NCBI RefSeq assembly: GCF_001953885.1
Contig: NZ_MQUS01000007.1
Span: forward strand, 62,001 to 126,000
Reading direction: 5' to 3'
DNA length: 64,000 nucleotides
Origin: Streptomyces sp. IMTB 2501
GTDB taxonomy: Bacteria > Actinomycetota > Actinomycetes > Streptomycetales > Streptomycetaceae
This document shows, piece after piece, positions 19,986 to 28,955 of this stretch; position 1 is the stretch's first letter, and every line of letters starts with the position of its first letter. The notes beneath the pieces are model-generated. The model saw only the letters and a list, made by a program, of their open reading frames with translations, was not told the origin of the DNA and did no database searches. Both the position numbers and the translations under genes were made by a program.

Positions 19986-21389
19986 ATGGCCACCCTTGCC
20001 GACCCCGTGCCCGGCGGGCGTCCGGAGGATCTGCGCCGGGTCGCCGGGCTCACCGCCGACCTGGCCGCTCGGGACGTGCGCGGGATCGTGCTGGCCTATG
20101 TGGACACCGCGGGTGTCTGCCGGGTGAAGACGATCCCGACGGCCCGGCTGGAGGCGGCCGTGTCCTGGGGCGTCGGCATGTCCCCGGTGTTCGACACCTT
20201 CCTGGCCGACGACTCGATCGTCACCACCGACGTCCTCGGCTCCCCCGACGGTGACCTGCGGCTCTATCCGGATCTGGACCAGCTGGTGGCGCTGGCCGGG
20301 CAGCCCGGCTGGGCGTGGGCGCCGGTGGACAGGATCACCCAGGAGGGCGCCCGGCACCCCGGCTGTGCCAGAACCTTTCTGCGCCGGACAGTCACCGAGG
20401 CGGCGGAACGCCACGGCCTCGCCTTCAAGGCGGCGATCGAGGTCGAGTGGGCGGTCGGGCTCGGCTCGGCGCCGGCCGGGGAGTTCGTACCGGCGGTGTC
20501 CGGACCGGCGTACGGCGCGACCCGGCAGGTCGAGCTGAGCGACTACGCCGCCGATCTGCTGGCCGCGTTCGCCGCGCAGAATGTGCCCGTCGACCAGCTC
20601 CATCCGGAGTACGCGGCCGGGCAGTTCGAGGTCTCGGTGGGCGCGCTGGACCCGGTGGCGGCGGCCGACCGCAGCGTGCTGGTCCGGCAGACGATCCGGG
20701 CGGTCGCGCAGCGGCACGGCCTGCGGGTGTCGTTCGCGCCCGCGGTGTTCGCCGAGGGCGTCGGCAACGGCGGCCATCTGCACCTGTCCTGCTGGCGTGG
20801 CGATACGAATCTGCACGCGGGCGGTGAGCGCCGGTACGGCATGACGCCCGAGGCGGAGTCCTTCGCGGCCGGGATCCTGGCCCGGCTGCCCGCGCTGACG
20901 GCGGTGACCGCGCCGAGCCCCGCCAGCTATCTGCGGCTCAAACCCTCCCAGTGGGCCGGGGTGTTCACCGGCTGGGGCCGGGAGACCCGCGAGGCCGGGC
21001 TGCGGCTGGTCACCGGCCCGGCGGGCCGCCAGGCGCAGGACGCCAACCTGGAGGTGAAGCCGGTCGACCTGGCCGCCAACCCGTATCTCGCCCTCGGCTG
21101 TGTCATCGCCGCCGGCCTCGACGGCCTCGCCTCCTCCCGCACCCTCCCGGAGGAGATCACCGGCGACCCCGCCCGGTACGGCGAGGACGAGGCGGAAGCC
21201 CGCGGCGTACGGCGGCTGCCGCGGTCGCTGCCGGAGGCCGTCGAGGAGTTCCGGGCGGACGAGGTGCTGCGGGCCGCGCTGGGCCCGGTCCTCGCGGACG
21301 CGGTGACCGCCGTACGGCTCGGCGAGGCGGCGGCCGTCGAGGGGCTGGACGACACGCGGGTGGCGGCGGCCTACCGCTGGGTGTACTGA
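19986..21389 (+). CDS. Glutamine synthetase-like gamma-glutamyl ligase
   Basis: ATP-dependent ligase fold of 467 residues in the class-I GS family. The Mg/ATP and Glu-binding motifs are KAAIEVEWAVG, EYAAGQFEVSVGALDP, GNGGHLHLSCW and the loop KPSQWAGVFTGWGRE, with ANLEVKPVDLAANPYLALG near the C-terminus. It departs from true GlnA (EIEF, GSGMHVHQS), so it probably glutamylates an amine other than ammonia. ATG 19986 has two stacked GAGGAGGA sites. The amidohydrolase begins 3 bp after its stop. Confidence 0.85.
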   Translation: MATLADPVPGGRPEDLRRVAGLTADLAARDVRGIVLAYVDTAGVCRVKTIPTARLEAAVSWGVGMSPVFDTFLADDSIVTTDVLGSPDGDLRLYPDLDQLVALAGQPGWAWAPVDRITQEGARHPGCARTFLRRTVTEAAERHGLAFKAAIEVEWAVGLGSAPAGEFVPAVSGPAYGATRQVELSDYAADLLAAFAAQNVPVDQLHPEYAAGQFEVSVGALDPVAAADRSVLVRQTIRAVAQRHGLRVSFAPAVFAEGVGNGGHLHLSCWRGDTNLHAGGERRYGMTPEAESFAAGILARLPALTAVTAPSPASYLRLKPSQWAGVFTGWGRETREAGLRLVTGPAGRQAQDANLEVKPVDLAANPYLALGCVIAAGLDGLASSRTLPEEITGDPARYGEDEAEARGVRRLPRSLPEAVEEFRADEVLRAALGPVLADAVTAVRLGEAAAVEGLDDTRVAAAYRWVY

Positions 21390-21391
21390 CC

Positions 21392-22567
21392 ATGGCCACG
21401 CCGGGACCGGTCCACGAGGCCCTCGCCGGGCTGCAGTTGGTGGACCACCACTGCCACGGCGCGGTGACGGCCGACCTCGCGCCCGACGAGTTCGCCTCGC
21501 TGCTCACCGAGGGCGAGGCCTGGCCCGGCGTGTCGCCCTTCGACAGCCCGGTCGGCGTGGCCGTACGCCGCCACTGCGCACCCCTGCTGGACCTCCCCCG
21601 GCACGCGCCGCCGGACGAGTACCTGGCGCGCAGGGCGGAACTGGGTTGGCAGGACGTCAACCGCCGCTTCCTGACCGCCGCCGGGGCCGAGGCGTTCTTC
21701 GTCGACACCGGCTACACCACCCACCCGCTCACCTCCCCCGCCGAACTGGCGGCGGCTTCCGGGGCTGTGGCCTGTGAGGTCGTACGCCTGGAGCAGGTGG
21801 CGGAGGCGGTGGCCGCGCGGGGCGTCGAGCCGGACGCGTACGCTGCGGCGTTCCGGACGGCCGCCGAAGGGGCCGTACGCCGCCCGGGTGTGGTGGCGGT
21901 GAAGTCGGTGGCCGCCTATCGCACCGGCTTCGCCCTGGACCCGACACGCCCGGCGGACACAGAGGTGACCGCGGCCGCCCGGCACTGGCTCGCGGCCGGC
22001 GGCCGCCTGGCCGACCCGGTCCTGACACGGCACCTGCTGTGGACCGCCGTGGACCTCGGCCTGCCCCTGCAGCTGCACACCGGTTTCGGGGACGCCGACC
22101 TGCGGCTGCACCTCGCCGACCCGGCACTGCTGACCGACTGGCTGCGGCTGACCTGCGGCTCGGTCCCGGTCCTGCTGCTGCACTGCTGGCCGTACCAGCG
22201 CCAGGCCGCGCAGCTGGCCGCGGTGTTCGAGCAGGTGTACCTGGACGTGGGCCTCGCCCTGCACCACACGGGCCCGGCCCGCTGCCGGGCCGTGCTGGAG
22301 GAGGCACTGGAGATCACCCCGTTCCGCAAGATGCTGTACAGCTCCGACGCCTACGGGGTGGCCGAATTCCATCACCTCGGTGCTCTGTGCTTCCGGCAGG
22401 GGCTCGCCGATCTGCTCCAAGACCGCGTCGACGCCGATGAGTTGAGCCTGCCCGACGCCCTGCGGATCGCGGCCTGGACCGGCCGCGACAACGCCCGACG
22501 CCTGTACGGACCCCTCGTATCCGCCCCGGCCCGCGATCCCGGCGGGCGCCCCACCCGGAAAGTATGA
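21392..22567 (+). CDS. Amidohydrolase (FluG N-terminal-like)
   Basis: Metal-dependent hydrolase of 391 residues, amidohydrolase-2 family. The metal-binding His-x-His is in LVDHHCHGAVT. Further ligands are expected in LPLQLHTGFGDADLRLH, VLLLHCWPYQRQAAQ and the conserved MLYSSDAYGVAEFH. It starts 3 bp after the GS-like stop, so the two are translationally linked. The same two domains are fused in fungal and plant FluG/NodGS proteins. The natural substrate is unknown; removal of a gamma-glutamyl or acyl group is a reasonable guess. Confidence 0.83.
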   Translation: MATPGPVHEALAGLQLVDHHCHGAVTADLAPDEFASLLTEGEAWPGVSPFDSPVGVAVRRHCAPLLDLPRHAPPDEYLARRAELGWQDVNRRFLTAAGAEAFFVDTGYTTHPLTSPAELAAASGAVACEVVRLEQVAEAVAARGVEPDAYAAAFRTAAEGAVRRPGVVAVKSVAAYRTGFALDPTRPADTEVTAAARHWLAAGGRLADPVLTRHLLWTAVDLGLPLQLHTGFGDADLRLHLADPALLTDWLRLTCGSVPVLLLHCWPYQRQAAQLAAVFEQVYLDVGLALHHTGPARCRAVLEEALEITPFRKMLYSSDAYGVAEFHHLGALCFRQGLADLLQDRVDADELSLPDALRIAAWTGRDNARRLYGPLVSAPARDPGGRPTRKV

Positions 22568-22574
22568 TCAAGCA

Positions 22575-23111
22575 ATGTCTGACATGACCGAGACGACGCC
22601 CGGCTGGCTGTCCACGGACGAGCTGGAAATGGCCAGGGCCCGGATGCCGATCCTGTACGTCGAGGCCGTCCCCGTGCGCGTGGACGACAGCGGCGAAGTC
22701 ACCAGCATCGGACTGCTGCTGCGGATCGGCCCGGACGGGACGGTCAGCCGGACCCTGGTCTCCGGCCGCGTCCTGCACCACGAACGGGTCCGTGACGCCC
22801 TGCTGCGCCACCTGGAGAAGGACCTGGGCCCGGTGGCGCTCCCCCGCATCCCCGCCTCGCTGCAGCCCTTCACCGTCGCGGAGTACTTCCCGACGGCGGG
22901 CGTCACGCCGTACCACGACCCGCGCCAGCACGCGGTCTCCCTCGCCTACGTCGTCCCGGTCACCGGCGACTGCCGCCCCCGCCAGGACGCACTCGACCTC
23001 GTCTGGTTCAGCCCGCAGGAGGCGGCCTCCCCGGCCGTCGAGAGCGAGATGCCGGGCGGCCACGGGGTACTGCTGAAGCAGGCGCTGGCGCACGTGGGTC
23101 TCGGGTTCTGA
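22575..23111 (+). CDS. DUF4916 Nudix-like hydrolase
   Basis: Protein of 178 residues in the DUF4916 (Nudix-fold) family of actinobacteria; its N-terminus, PGWLSTDELEMARARMPILY, is typical. The Nudix box position (about residues 60-85, GRVLHHERVRDALLRHLEKD) is degenerate relative to GX5EX7REUXEEXGU, so hydrolase activity should not be assumed. It starts 7 bp after the amidohydrolase and is followed by a terminator, closing the GS-like operon. Confidence 0.82.
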   Translation: MSDMTETTPGWLSTDELEMARARMPILYVEAVPVRVDDSGEVTSIGLLLRIGPDGTVSRTLVSGRVLHHERVRDALLRHLEKDLGPVALPRIPASLQPFTVAEYFPTAGVTPYHDPRQHAVSLAYVVPVTGDCRPRQDALDLVWFSPQEAASPAVESEMPGGHGVLLKQALAHVGLGF

Positions 23112-23119
23112 CGCCGACA

Positions 23120-23158
23120 GTGGCCTGACCGATCTGTCTATCAGCCCGGTCAGGCCAC
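23120..23158 (+). terminator. Intrinsic terminator of the GS-like operon
   Basis: Perfect 12-bp stem GTGGCCTGACCG / CGGTCAGGCCAC with a 15-nt loop, starting 9 nt after the Nudix-like gene's stop codon. Confidence 0.65.
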
Positions 23159-23180
23159 CGGCCAGGGTTTCCACCGGGGC

Positions 23181-23202
23181 GTTCAGGTTGCGTTCAGGCT
23201 CA
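23181..23202 (+). promoter_or_regulatory. Two 11-nt direct repeat units GTTCAGG (response-regulator-like site)
   Basis: GTTCAGGTTGC is followed immediately by GTTCAGGCTCA, a tandem repeat with 11-nt period about 100 bp upstream of the membrane protein gene. OmpR-family regulators such as PhoP bind 11-nt units beginning GTTCA in Streptomyces. A PHO-box role is possible but unproven. Confidence 0.35.
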
Positions 23203-23294
23203 CGGCGCGCCGTGGCAACAGCTGCACCAGAAGCCCCAAAACAACGGCAAAGAGGGCTGGGGAAAGGGCAGTTGCGCGTGCGAGGGTGCGGATC

Positions 23295-24092
23295 ATGAGC
23301 ACAGAGCACGTCCTGGACGACCGGCCCCGCGCGAGCGCTCGCGCGCGCATACGCGAGAGCGCGAACAAGGTGCCGGAGGTGACCGTCTACTTCTGGATCA
23401 TCAAGGTCCTCACCACCGGCATGGGCGAGACCGCCTCCGACTTCCTGGCCCACACGCTGGGCAACATCCCCGCGGTCGGCCTCGGCGGTCTCGCCTTCGT
23501 CGCGTCGCTGGTGCTCCAGTTCGCCGTCCGCCGGTACGTGGCCTGGATCTACTGGACGGCGATCGTCATGGTCAGCGTGTTCGGCACGATGGCCGCCGAC
23601 GTCCTGCACGTGGGCCTCGATGTCCCGTACACCCTGTCCACCCCGCTGTTCCTCATCGCCCTCGCGGCTGTCTTCGCCCTCTGGTACGCGAGTGAGCGCA
23701 CCCTGTCCATCCACTCCATCCGCACCCGCCGCCGCGAGCTCTTCTACTGGGCGGCCGTCCTCGCCACGTTCGCCCTCGGCACCGCCGCGGGCGACCTCAC
23801 CGCGACCATCGGCCTCGGCTACCTGGGCTCGGTCGTCCTTTTCGCCGTCGCGATCTGCGTACCCGCCCTCACCCACCGCATGGGCCTGCTGGGCGCGGTG
23901 ACCGCGTTCTGGACGGCGTACGTCATCACACGCCCCCTCGGCGCGTCCCTCGCCGACTGGATGGCCCTGCCGGCCAAGCGCGGCGGCCTGGCGTGGGGTC
24001 TGGGCCCGGTGACCCTGTCCTGGACCGTGGCGATCGTCGGATTCGTGGCGTTCCTCGCGCTGTCGCGGCGGGACACCGAGCCCGCCGTCTGA
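23295..24092 (+). CDS. DUF347/COG4705 multi-pass membrane protein
   Basis: Integral membrane protein of 265 residues with seven to eight helices. It shows the internally repeated family motif: VTVYFWIIKVLTTGMGETAS at residues 32-51 and the related LATFALGTAAGDLTATIGLG further on. Members are widespread and uncharacterised, sometimes linked to metal or acid stress. ATG 23295 is chosen over a GTG three codons earlier. A tandem 11-nt repeat upstream suggests control by a two-component system. Confidence 0.82.
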   Translation: MSTEHVLDDRPRASARARIRESANKVPEVTVYFWIIKVLTTGMGETASDFLAHTLGNIPAVGLGGLAFVASLVLQFAVRRYVAWIYWTAIVMVSVFGTMAADVLHVGLDVPYTLSTPLFLIALAAVFALWYASERTLSIHSIRTRRRELFYWAAVLATFALGTAAGDLTATIGLGYLGSVVLFAVAICVPALTHRMGLLGAVTAFWTAYVITRPLGASLADWMALPAKRGGLAWGLGPVTLSWTVAIVGFVAFLALSRRDTEPAV

Positions 24093-24224
24093 CTCCGGCG
24101 GCCGGTGACGGCCACGTGCCGGTGACGGCCACGTCGTCGTATCGGGCCGCGGGGCCGTTTCCGTCCCCCGGTAGGATCCTTCCGGAAGGGCGGAACCGAC
24201 AGCAGAGACGGCACTCTTGATACA

Positions 24225-25892
24225 ATGACCGGTTTGCGAGCAGCGAGCAGCGAGCAGCGAGCGGTGCTCGTGGCCGTGCGGTCGGCCGGTGCGCTGCACC
24301 GGATTCTCGATGTGCTGCCCGTCTTCGAGGGGGACGAGCGGATCGGCGTCCGCTTCACCCTGGTGCCCGGCTCGGACTTCGACGTGGACGCCCTGGCGGC
24401 CCTGGAGCGTTCCGGGGCCCGCACGGTCACCTGGGACGAAGCCTGTGACGGCAAGCACGACCTGATCCTCGGCGCGAGTCCCAAGGGTCCGTTGCGGGTC
24501 CTGTCCGGCCGCCGGGTCCTGCTGCCGCACGGTGCGGGCTTCAACAAGACGATCCCCGGCGAGGGTTCGCCGTATCTGCCCTCCGGGCTCGATCCCCACT
24601 ATCTGCTCGCGGACGGCGAGCCCTGGGCCGATCTGCACGCCCTCGCCCACGGCTCCCAACTCGCCGGTCTGTCCCGGCACTGCCCCGCGGCCGCCGCCCG
24701 GGCGGCCGTGGTGGGGGACCCCACTCTGGACCGGCTTCTCGCCTCCACCGGCCATCGGGAGCAGTACCGGCTGGCCCTCGGCACCGGCGGGCGCCGGCTG
24801 GTCGTCCTGACCGCAACCTGGGGGCCGGAGTCCCTCCTCGCCCGCCGGCCGGGGCTGCCCGCCGATCTGGTTGGTCAACTCCCTTACGACACCTATCAGT
24901 TCGCTCTGGTCCTCCACCCGAACGAGTTCAGCCGGGTCGGCTCCCACGATCTGTCCCGGCAACTGGCGCCCGCCCTGTCCGCCGGTCTGGTCCTGGCCGG
25001 CCCGTACGAGGAGTGGGCCGCCGTGCTGGTCGCGGCGGACGCCGTCGTCACCGACCACGGATCCACCGCCCTGTACGCCGCCGCCCTGGGCCGCCCCGTC
25101 ATCGGTGCCTACGACGGAGGGGCGGAACTGATCCCGGACAGCGCGATGGCCCGGCTGCTGGACCGGGTGCCCGCGCTGTCCGCGCCCCCCGAGCTGGAGC
25201 GCGCCCTGGCGGCCGCCGCGTCCGTGGACACGGCCGAGCTCGCCGGCGCCGCGTTCGCCCGGCAGGGCGAGTCGCTGGGCAGGTTGCGCGACGCCTTGTA
25301 CCGGCTGCTCGGCCTCGCGCCGCGCGCCGTCCCGGTCGCCGCGTCCCCGCTTCTGCGCCCCACGAGCACGCCTCGCCGGCCCGCCGCCTTCGCCGTGCGG
25401 GCCGAGGTGTCGGGGCACCGGATCCGCGTCGAGCGACTCGCCCCGGGCACCACCTCGGCCGTACACCACCTGGCGGCCGAGCATCCCGAGGCCGGGCCGC
25501 GTCGGACGCAGAGTGCCGCCGTGCTGTGGCGCCGAGCCTCGGGCGGCGGCGCCGTCATGCCGCCCAGCAGCACGTGGACCGCCGGGGGCTGGACCGCCCG
25601 GATCCTGGCCGACACCCCTGGCTGCCGTACCGCCGCCGCGATCCTCGGGGCGGAGCGCTGCCTCGTCCGGCACCGCACCGCCGGGACGTTCACGGTCCGC
25701 GTCGAACCGGTCCGTTCCGGCGGGAAAGTCCTGCGTGCCGATCCAGCCGCCGCCGTCTCGGCCGTCCATGCCTGGCTGGGCGCCGTCGAACAGCCGGTGA
25801 CGCCCGTGTCCCTGCTGTGCGACGTCGGCCCGATGGCGGTCCGGGTGCGGCTGGAGGACGCGGCACCGGCCGACCTCGACTACGAGCTGTGA
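24225..25892 (+). CDS. GT-B fold protein related to CDP-glycerol glycerophosphotransferases
   Basis: Protein of 555 residues. Residues about 10-370 look like a two-domain GT-B enzyme: a [10 protein letters not shown] motif in the first half and [20 protein letters not shown] in the second, the latter resembling the TagF/CDP-glycerol glycerophosphotransferase His-containing motif. The Ala/Arg-rich C-terminal 180 residues have no recognised domain. Streptomyces homologues are often mislabelled translation initiation factor 2. Its 3' end overlaps that of the NB-ARC gene by 13 bp, tail to tail. Substrate unknown; a cell-wall or surface polymer is likely. Confidence 0.65.
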   Translation: MTGLRAASSEQRAVLVAVRSAGALHRILDVLPVFEGDERIGVRFTLVPGSDFDVDALAALERSGARTVTWDEACDGKHDLILGASPKGPLRVLSGRRVLLPHGAGFNKTIPGEGSPYLPSGLDPHYLLADGEPWADLHALAHGSQLAGLSRHCPAAAARAAVVGDPTLDRLLASTGHREQYRLALGTGGRRLVVLTATWGPESLLARRPGLPADLVGQLPYDTYQFALVLHPNEFSRVGSHDLSRQLAPALSAGLVLAGPYEEWAAVLVAADAVVTDHGSTALYAAALGRPVIGAYDGGAELIPDSAMARLLDRVPALSAPPELERALAAAASVDTAELAGAAFARQGESLGRLRDALYRLLGLAPRAVPVAASPLLRPTSTPRRPAAFAVRAEVSGHRIRVERLAPGTTSAVHHLAAEHPEAGPRRTQSAAVLWRRASGGGAVMPPSSTWTAGGWTARILADTPGCRTAAAILGAERCLVRHRTAGTFTVRVEPVRSGGKVLRADPAAAVSAVHAWLGAVEQPVTPVSLLCDVGPMAVRVRLEDAAPADLDYEL

Positions 25893-27973
25893 GGGCCGTC
25901 CGGCAGCGCACCGGCCGCATGGGCCAGCTGCCGTGCCGCCGTGCGGTGCCGCTCGGCCTCTGCGGCGTCGCCCCGTTCTTCGGCGAGCAGCGCCAGTTCC
26001 TCCAGGATCCGTGCCTCGTCGGTGCCGGAGCCGCGCTCGCGGGCACTGTGCAGGGCCGCGCGGACCAATTCCTCCGCCCGCGCCGTCCGGCCGGTACGGC
26101 GCAGGGCGCGGCCCAGTGCGAAGCCCGTGCGCGCGGTCAGGCGTTCCCGCTGCTGCTCCCTGGCCGCCATGTGCGCCTCGGTCAGCAGTTGTACGGCGCG
26201 CTCGGCGTCGCCCATGCTCAGCACGGTACGGCCGAGCAGGTAGGTCTGGAGCAGCACGCCGTAAGGATTGGGGATCTCCGCATGGGCGGCGCGTGACGTC
26301 TCGAAGTCGGCCGCCGCGCCCGCCAGGTCGCCCCGCGCCGACTTCAGCAGCCCCCGGAACTCCACCGTCGACGCCTTCAGCTTGCGTTCGTCGTCGGAGT
26401 CCCCCAGGGATGCGGCTGCGTGCAGCGCCTGCCCTAGCAGCTCGCCGGCCTCGTCGTACCTCTCCTGTTCCCAGAGCGGCCTGGCCAGCTGGCAGCGCAT
26501 GCGGATCATCGCCGGCAGGTGTTCCATACGGTCGGCCGCCGCCACACCGGTGCGGAAGGCGTCGGTGATGTCCGCGTAGTGGGGGTGGTCGAGGAAGTGC
26601 GTCCACAGCGGCTCGCACAGCGCCCAGGCGTCCGAGTGGAGGCCGTCCTCGTGGGCCAGGCGGACAGCGCCGTAGAGCGCCAGCCGCTCGGACCGGAGCC
26701 AGCCGCGCGCCTCCGTCTTGCCGGCGAACGCGACGTCGTCGGCTGCCGGACCGTTACCGCCGGGCAGGTCGGCGAAGGTCATCCGGGGCCCGGCGGCCAG
26801 CAGGTCCGCGCGGGCCGCCTGCCGTCGGTACCAGCCGATCAGCCGGTGCCGTGCCGCGGCGCGCTGTGTCCCCTCCGGGTCGGCCTCCCGCGCCCGGCGC
26901 TCTGCGTGGCCGCGCAGGAGGGCATGCATCCGGTATCCCTCGGGGCGTTCCTCCAGCAGTCCCGCCGACTCCAGTTCCTCCAGCGCGTCCGCCGCCCGCT
27001 GCGGCCCGTCGCCGAGCAGCACGGCGGCGGCCGGTGCCGTGACGACGGGAGCCGGATGCTGGGGCAGCAGGCAGTACATGCGCGCGGCCTGCGCTCCGAG
27101 CCCACCGTACGCGGCGTCCCACACCGCCTCCACCATGGGGATGCCCTTCTCGTGCAGCTCCGTGGTCAGATCGGCGACCAGTCGGGACAGGCCTCGCCTG
27201 CGGTAGCGGCGGACCCAGTGGCCGGCCACCTGGAGCGCGGCGGGAAGTCCGCCGCAGCCCTGGGCGAGTTCCGCCACGGTCTCCGGCTCGGCCCGGAACC
27301 GCGGATCGTCGACGATCTTCCCGAGCAGCCGCACCGCGTCGTCCACCGACAGCGGATCGACGGCCACCTCGACCGCCGAGGTGACGTCGAGGTCGTACAG
27401 CACACCGTGGCTCGTGACGATCACGAGGCTGTGCGGCGAGGACGGCAGCAGCGGTACGACCTCGCTGCCGTACCGGGCGTTGTCGACGACCACGATGAGC
27501 CGCTTGTCCCGGGTGCGGTTCCAGTACTGCTTCGAGCGGCCCGCGAACGACCGCTGCCACCACTCGGCGGAGACGTCCAGACCGCTCAGCAGCTCACCCA
27601 GCGCGTCCGCCACCTCCACCGCGCCGTCGCGGCGCAGATCGTCCAGGTCGACGTAGAGCACGCCGTCCGGGTAGCGGTCGGTGAGCCGGCGAGCCATGTG
27701 GAAGCCCAGCGCGGTCTTGCCCACCCCGCCGACTCCGGTCAACGCCACGACCAGCGGCCCGGCTTGGCCGGTATGTCCCTCGACGGCCCCGGTGATGCGC
27801 TCCTGTTCCTTCACGCGGTTCTCGAACGTCACGAGCGCGGGCGGCAGTTGGAAGGGGACGGGGCGCGCCTCGCGCGCCGTACCGTGCCAGTGCTGGTGCA
27901 GCTCACCGATGTGTCTGGCCTGGACCACCGCGTCCGCCTGCCCGTCCATCGTGTTGCGCGTCTCCTCGGCCAT
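25880..27973 (-). CDS. NB-ARC-TPR (NLR-like) STAND ATPase with N-terminal amyloid-type motif
   Basis: Signal-transducing STAND ATPase of 697 residues. Order: RHIM/BASS3-like motif [17 protein letters not shown] (residues 15-31); NB-ARC ATPase with Walker [10 protein letters not shown] (80-88), Walker [11 protein letters not shown] (157-166) and [11 protein letters not shown] of the ARC part; winged helix; then tetratricopeptide-like repeats from about 450 to the end. In NLR-type systems the repeats sense a trigger and the N-terminal motif seeds an effector. The divergent neighbour carries the matching motif. An ATG eight codons downstream is an alternative start. Confidence 0.85.
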   Translation of the reverse strand: MAEETRNTMDGQADAVVQARHIGELHQHWHGTAREARPVPFQLPPALVTFENRVKEQERITGAVEGHTGQAGPLVVALTGVGGVGKTALGFHMARRLTDRYPDGVLYVDLDDLRRDGAVEVADALGELLSGLDVSAEWWQRSFAGRSKQYWNRTRDKRLIVVVDNARYGSEVVPLLPSSPHSLVIVTSHGVLYDLDVTSAVEVAVDPLSVDDAVRLLGKIVDDPRFRAEPETVAELAQGCGGLPAALQVAGHWVRRYRRRGLSRLVADLTTELHEKGIPMVEAVWDAAYGGLGAQAARMYCLLPQHPAPVVTAPAAAVLLGDGPQRAADALEELESAGLLEERPEGYRMHALLRGHAERRAREADPEGTQRAAARHRLIGWYRRQAARADLLAAGPRMTFADLPGGNGPAADDVAFAGKTEARGWLRSERLALYGAVRLAHEDGLHSDAWALCEPLWTHFLDHPHYADITDAFRTGVAAADRMEHLPAMIRMRCQLARPLWEQERYDEAGELLGQALHAAASLGDSDDERKLKASTVEFRGLLKSARGDLAGAAADFETSRAAHAEIPNPYGVLLQTYLLGRTVLSMGDAERAVQLLTEAHMAAREQQRERLTARTGFALGRALRRTGRTARAEELVRAALHSARERGSGTDEARILEELALLAEERGDAAEAERHRTAARQLAHAAGALPDGPHSS

Positions 27974-28112
27974 GCGCCAACCCTACGGTTTTCGCCGCCT
28001 TCCTGACGGTGCGCCAGGCGGCGACAAGAAGCCGACAAATTGCTTCAGGACAGACGGGCGCGGCACTTGGCGCCGTATCGTGTGCAGCACACACCGAGCA
28101 GGGAGTACCTCG

Positions 28113-28520
28113 ATGGACCCGATCACCGCGGCGGCGCTCACCTCGCTGGCCGGCAGCCTCGGCGGCGAAGCCGGGCGTAACGCCTGGCAGGGACTGGCCG
28201 CGCTGGTGCGCCGCCCCTTCCGGCGGGCGGCGGGCGAGGAGTCCGGCGAGACCAGCGGGATCAGCACGGGTGAGCTGGAGCTGGCCGCGCTAAGGGACGA
28301 CCCGGGCAACACCGCCCACGCCCAGGCTCTGGCCACCGCGCTCGGCGTGCGCGCGGCCCTCGACGCCGAGTTCGGGACGCTGCTGGAGCAGTGGTGGCGG
28401 GGCGCAGCGGAGGCCACCACGGGCGGCAACGTGAACAACACCGTCAACGGGACGCAGAACGGTCCGGTGATTCAGGGCCGGGACTTCTCCCACATGACGT
28501 TCCATTTCGGCCAGAAGTGA
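28113..28520 (+). CDS. Bell-like helical effector with C-terminal RHIM/BASS3-like motif
   Basis: Small protein of 135 residues. Residues 1-100 are predicted helical (MDPITAAALTSLAGSLGGEA, ELAALRDDPGNTAHAQALAT, EFGTLLEQWWRG), the pattern of the bacterial Bell domain, an analogue of the fungal HeLo/HELL pore-forming domains. After an Asn/Thr/Gly linker (GGNVNNTVNGTQN) it ends in GPVIQGRDFSHMTFHFG (117-133), which aligns with residues 15-31 of the divergent NB-ARC protein. Predicted role: membrane-disrupting death effector triggered by amyloid templating. Family assignment is from recognition of the pattern, not a search. Confidence 0.7.
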   Translation: MDPITAAALTSLAGSLGGEAGRNAWQGLAALVRRPFRRAAGEESGETSGISTGELELAALRDDPGNTAHAQALATALGVRAALDAEFGTLLEQWWRGAAEATTGGNVNNTVNGTQNGPVIQGRDFSHMTFHFGQK

Positions 28521-28538
28521 GATCTGGGCCGAACATAC

Positions 28539-28573
28539 GAAGGGGTCGTATCAGACTCTTCTGACACGACCCC
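28539..28573. terminator. Hairpin between the Bell-like gene and the tRNA scar
   Basis: AGGGGTCGTATCAGA pairs with TCTGACACGACCCCT (15 bp with one G-U-type mismatch) around a short loop. It lies just after the effector's stop and just beyond the 3' end of the truncated tRNA-Pro copy. It probably served as that tRNA's original terminator and may work in both directions. Confidence 0.6.
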
Positions 28574-28591
28574 TGACCTGCGTCCACGCAA

Positions 28592-28634
28592 GTCGGGACG
28601 ACAGGATTTGAACCTGCGACCCCTTGACCCCCAG
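28592..28634 (-). repeat. Left attachment repeat: 3' half of tRNA-Pro(GGG)
   Basis: These 43 bp are identical to 35273-35315 and to 8404-8446: the tRNA-Pro 3' end from the discriminator base through T-arm, variable loop and anticodon arm up to the anticodon loop. The homology stops abruptly inside the anticodon loop, where unrelated sequence begins. This is the signature of a site-specific recombination scar (attL/attR) in a tRNA 3' end. Confidence 0.88.
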
Positions 28635-28955
28635 AGACTGACGCCCAGTCCTTCTCGTCCATCCAGTCCGCACAGTCCCGAAAACGTCCAGGTCAGGGCG
28701 CCGCGCTCCGAGGTGCGTGATTTGGTGTGTGACACGTCGGCGACACGGCCCGTGTGACAGGGAGGGCTTCCCGCACGTCACCAGAGGGCCCCAGAAGCGG
28801 GCGTTGCCCGCAGTCGATGATCTGATCAATAGGGCGCGGAGCGCCCGCTTAGTGGATCTACACGGCCGCCTGTGGGGCTGGGGGATCATCATTGACGTTC
28901 GATCGTCAGCGTGACCCTTGGAACTGCCCACCGGCGGGTAAGTGACGGTTATTCC
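28635..28955. other. Gene-free left arm of the island
   Basis: No convincing gene is visible on either strand. The stretch holds a GGGCGCGGAGCGCCC hairpin near 28835-28850 and an inverted repeat TGACG-TTCGAT-CGTCA (28893-28908). Apparent reading frames running into the tRNA scar give the translation typical of antisense tRNA and were discounted. Such arms often carry recombinase-binding sites, but none could be identified. Confidence 0.4.

Noticed and set aside
22314..26618. A very long leftward open frame of over 1400 codons
   Set aside because: It lies antisense to four genes with clear domains and has no recognisable protein features; long antisense frames are routine at this GC content.
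28592..28634. A third tRNA-Pro gene
   Set aside because: Only the 3' half is present; D-arm, 5' acceptor strand and half of the anticodon arm are missing. Treated as an attachment scar.
28444..28735. Leftward frames reading [17 protein letters not shown] peptides at the tRNA scar
   Set aside because: This peptide is the usual translation across tRNA-Pro sequence; the same appears at the other two tRNA copies. Not a gene.
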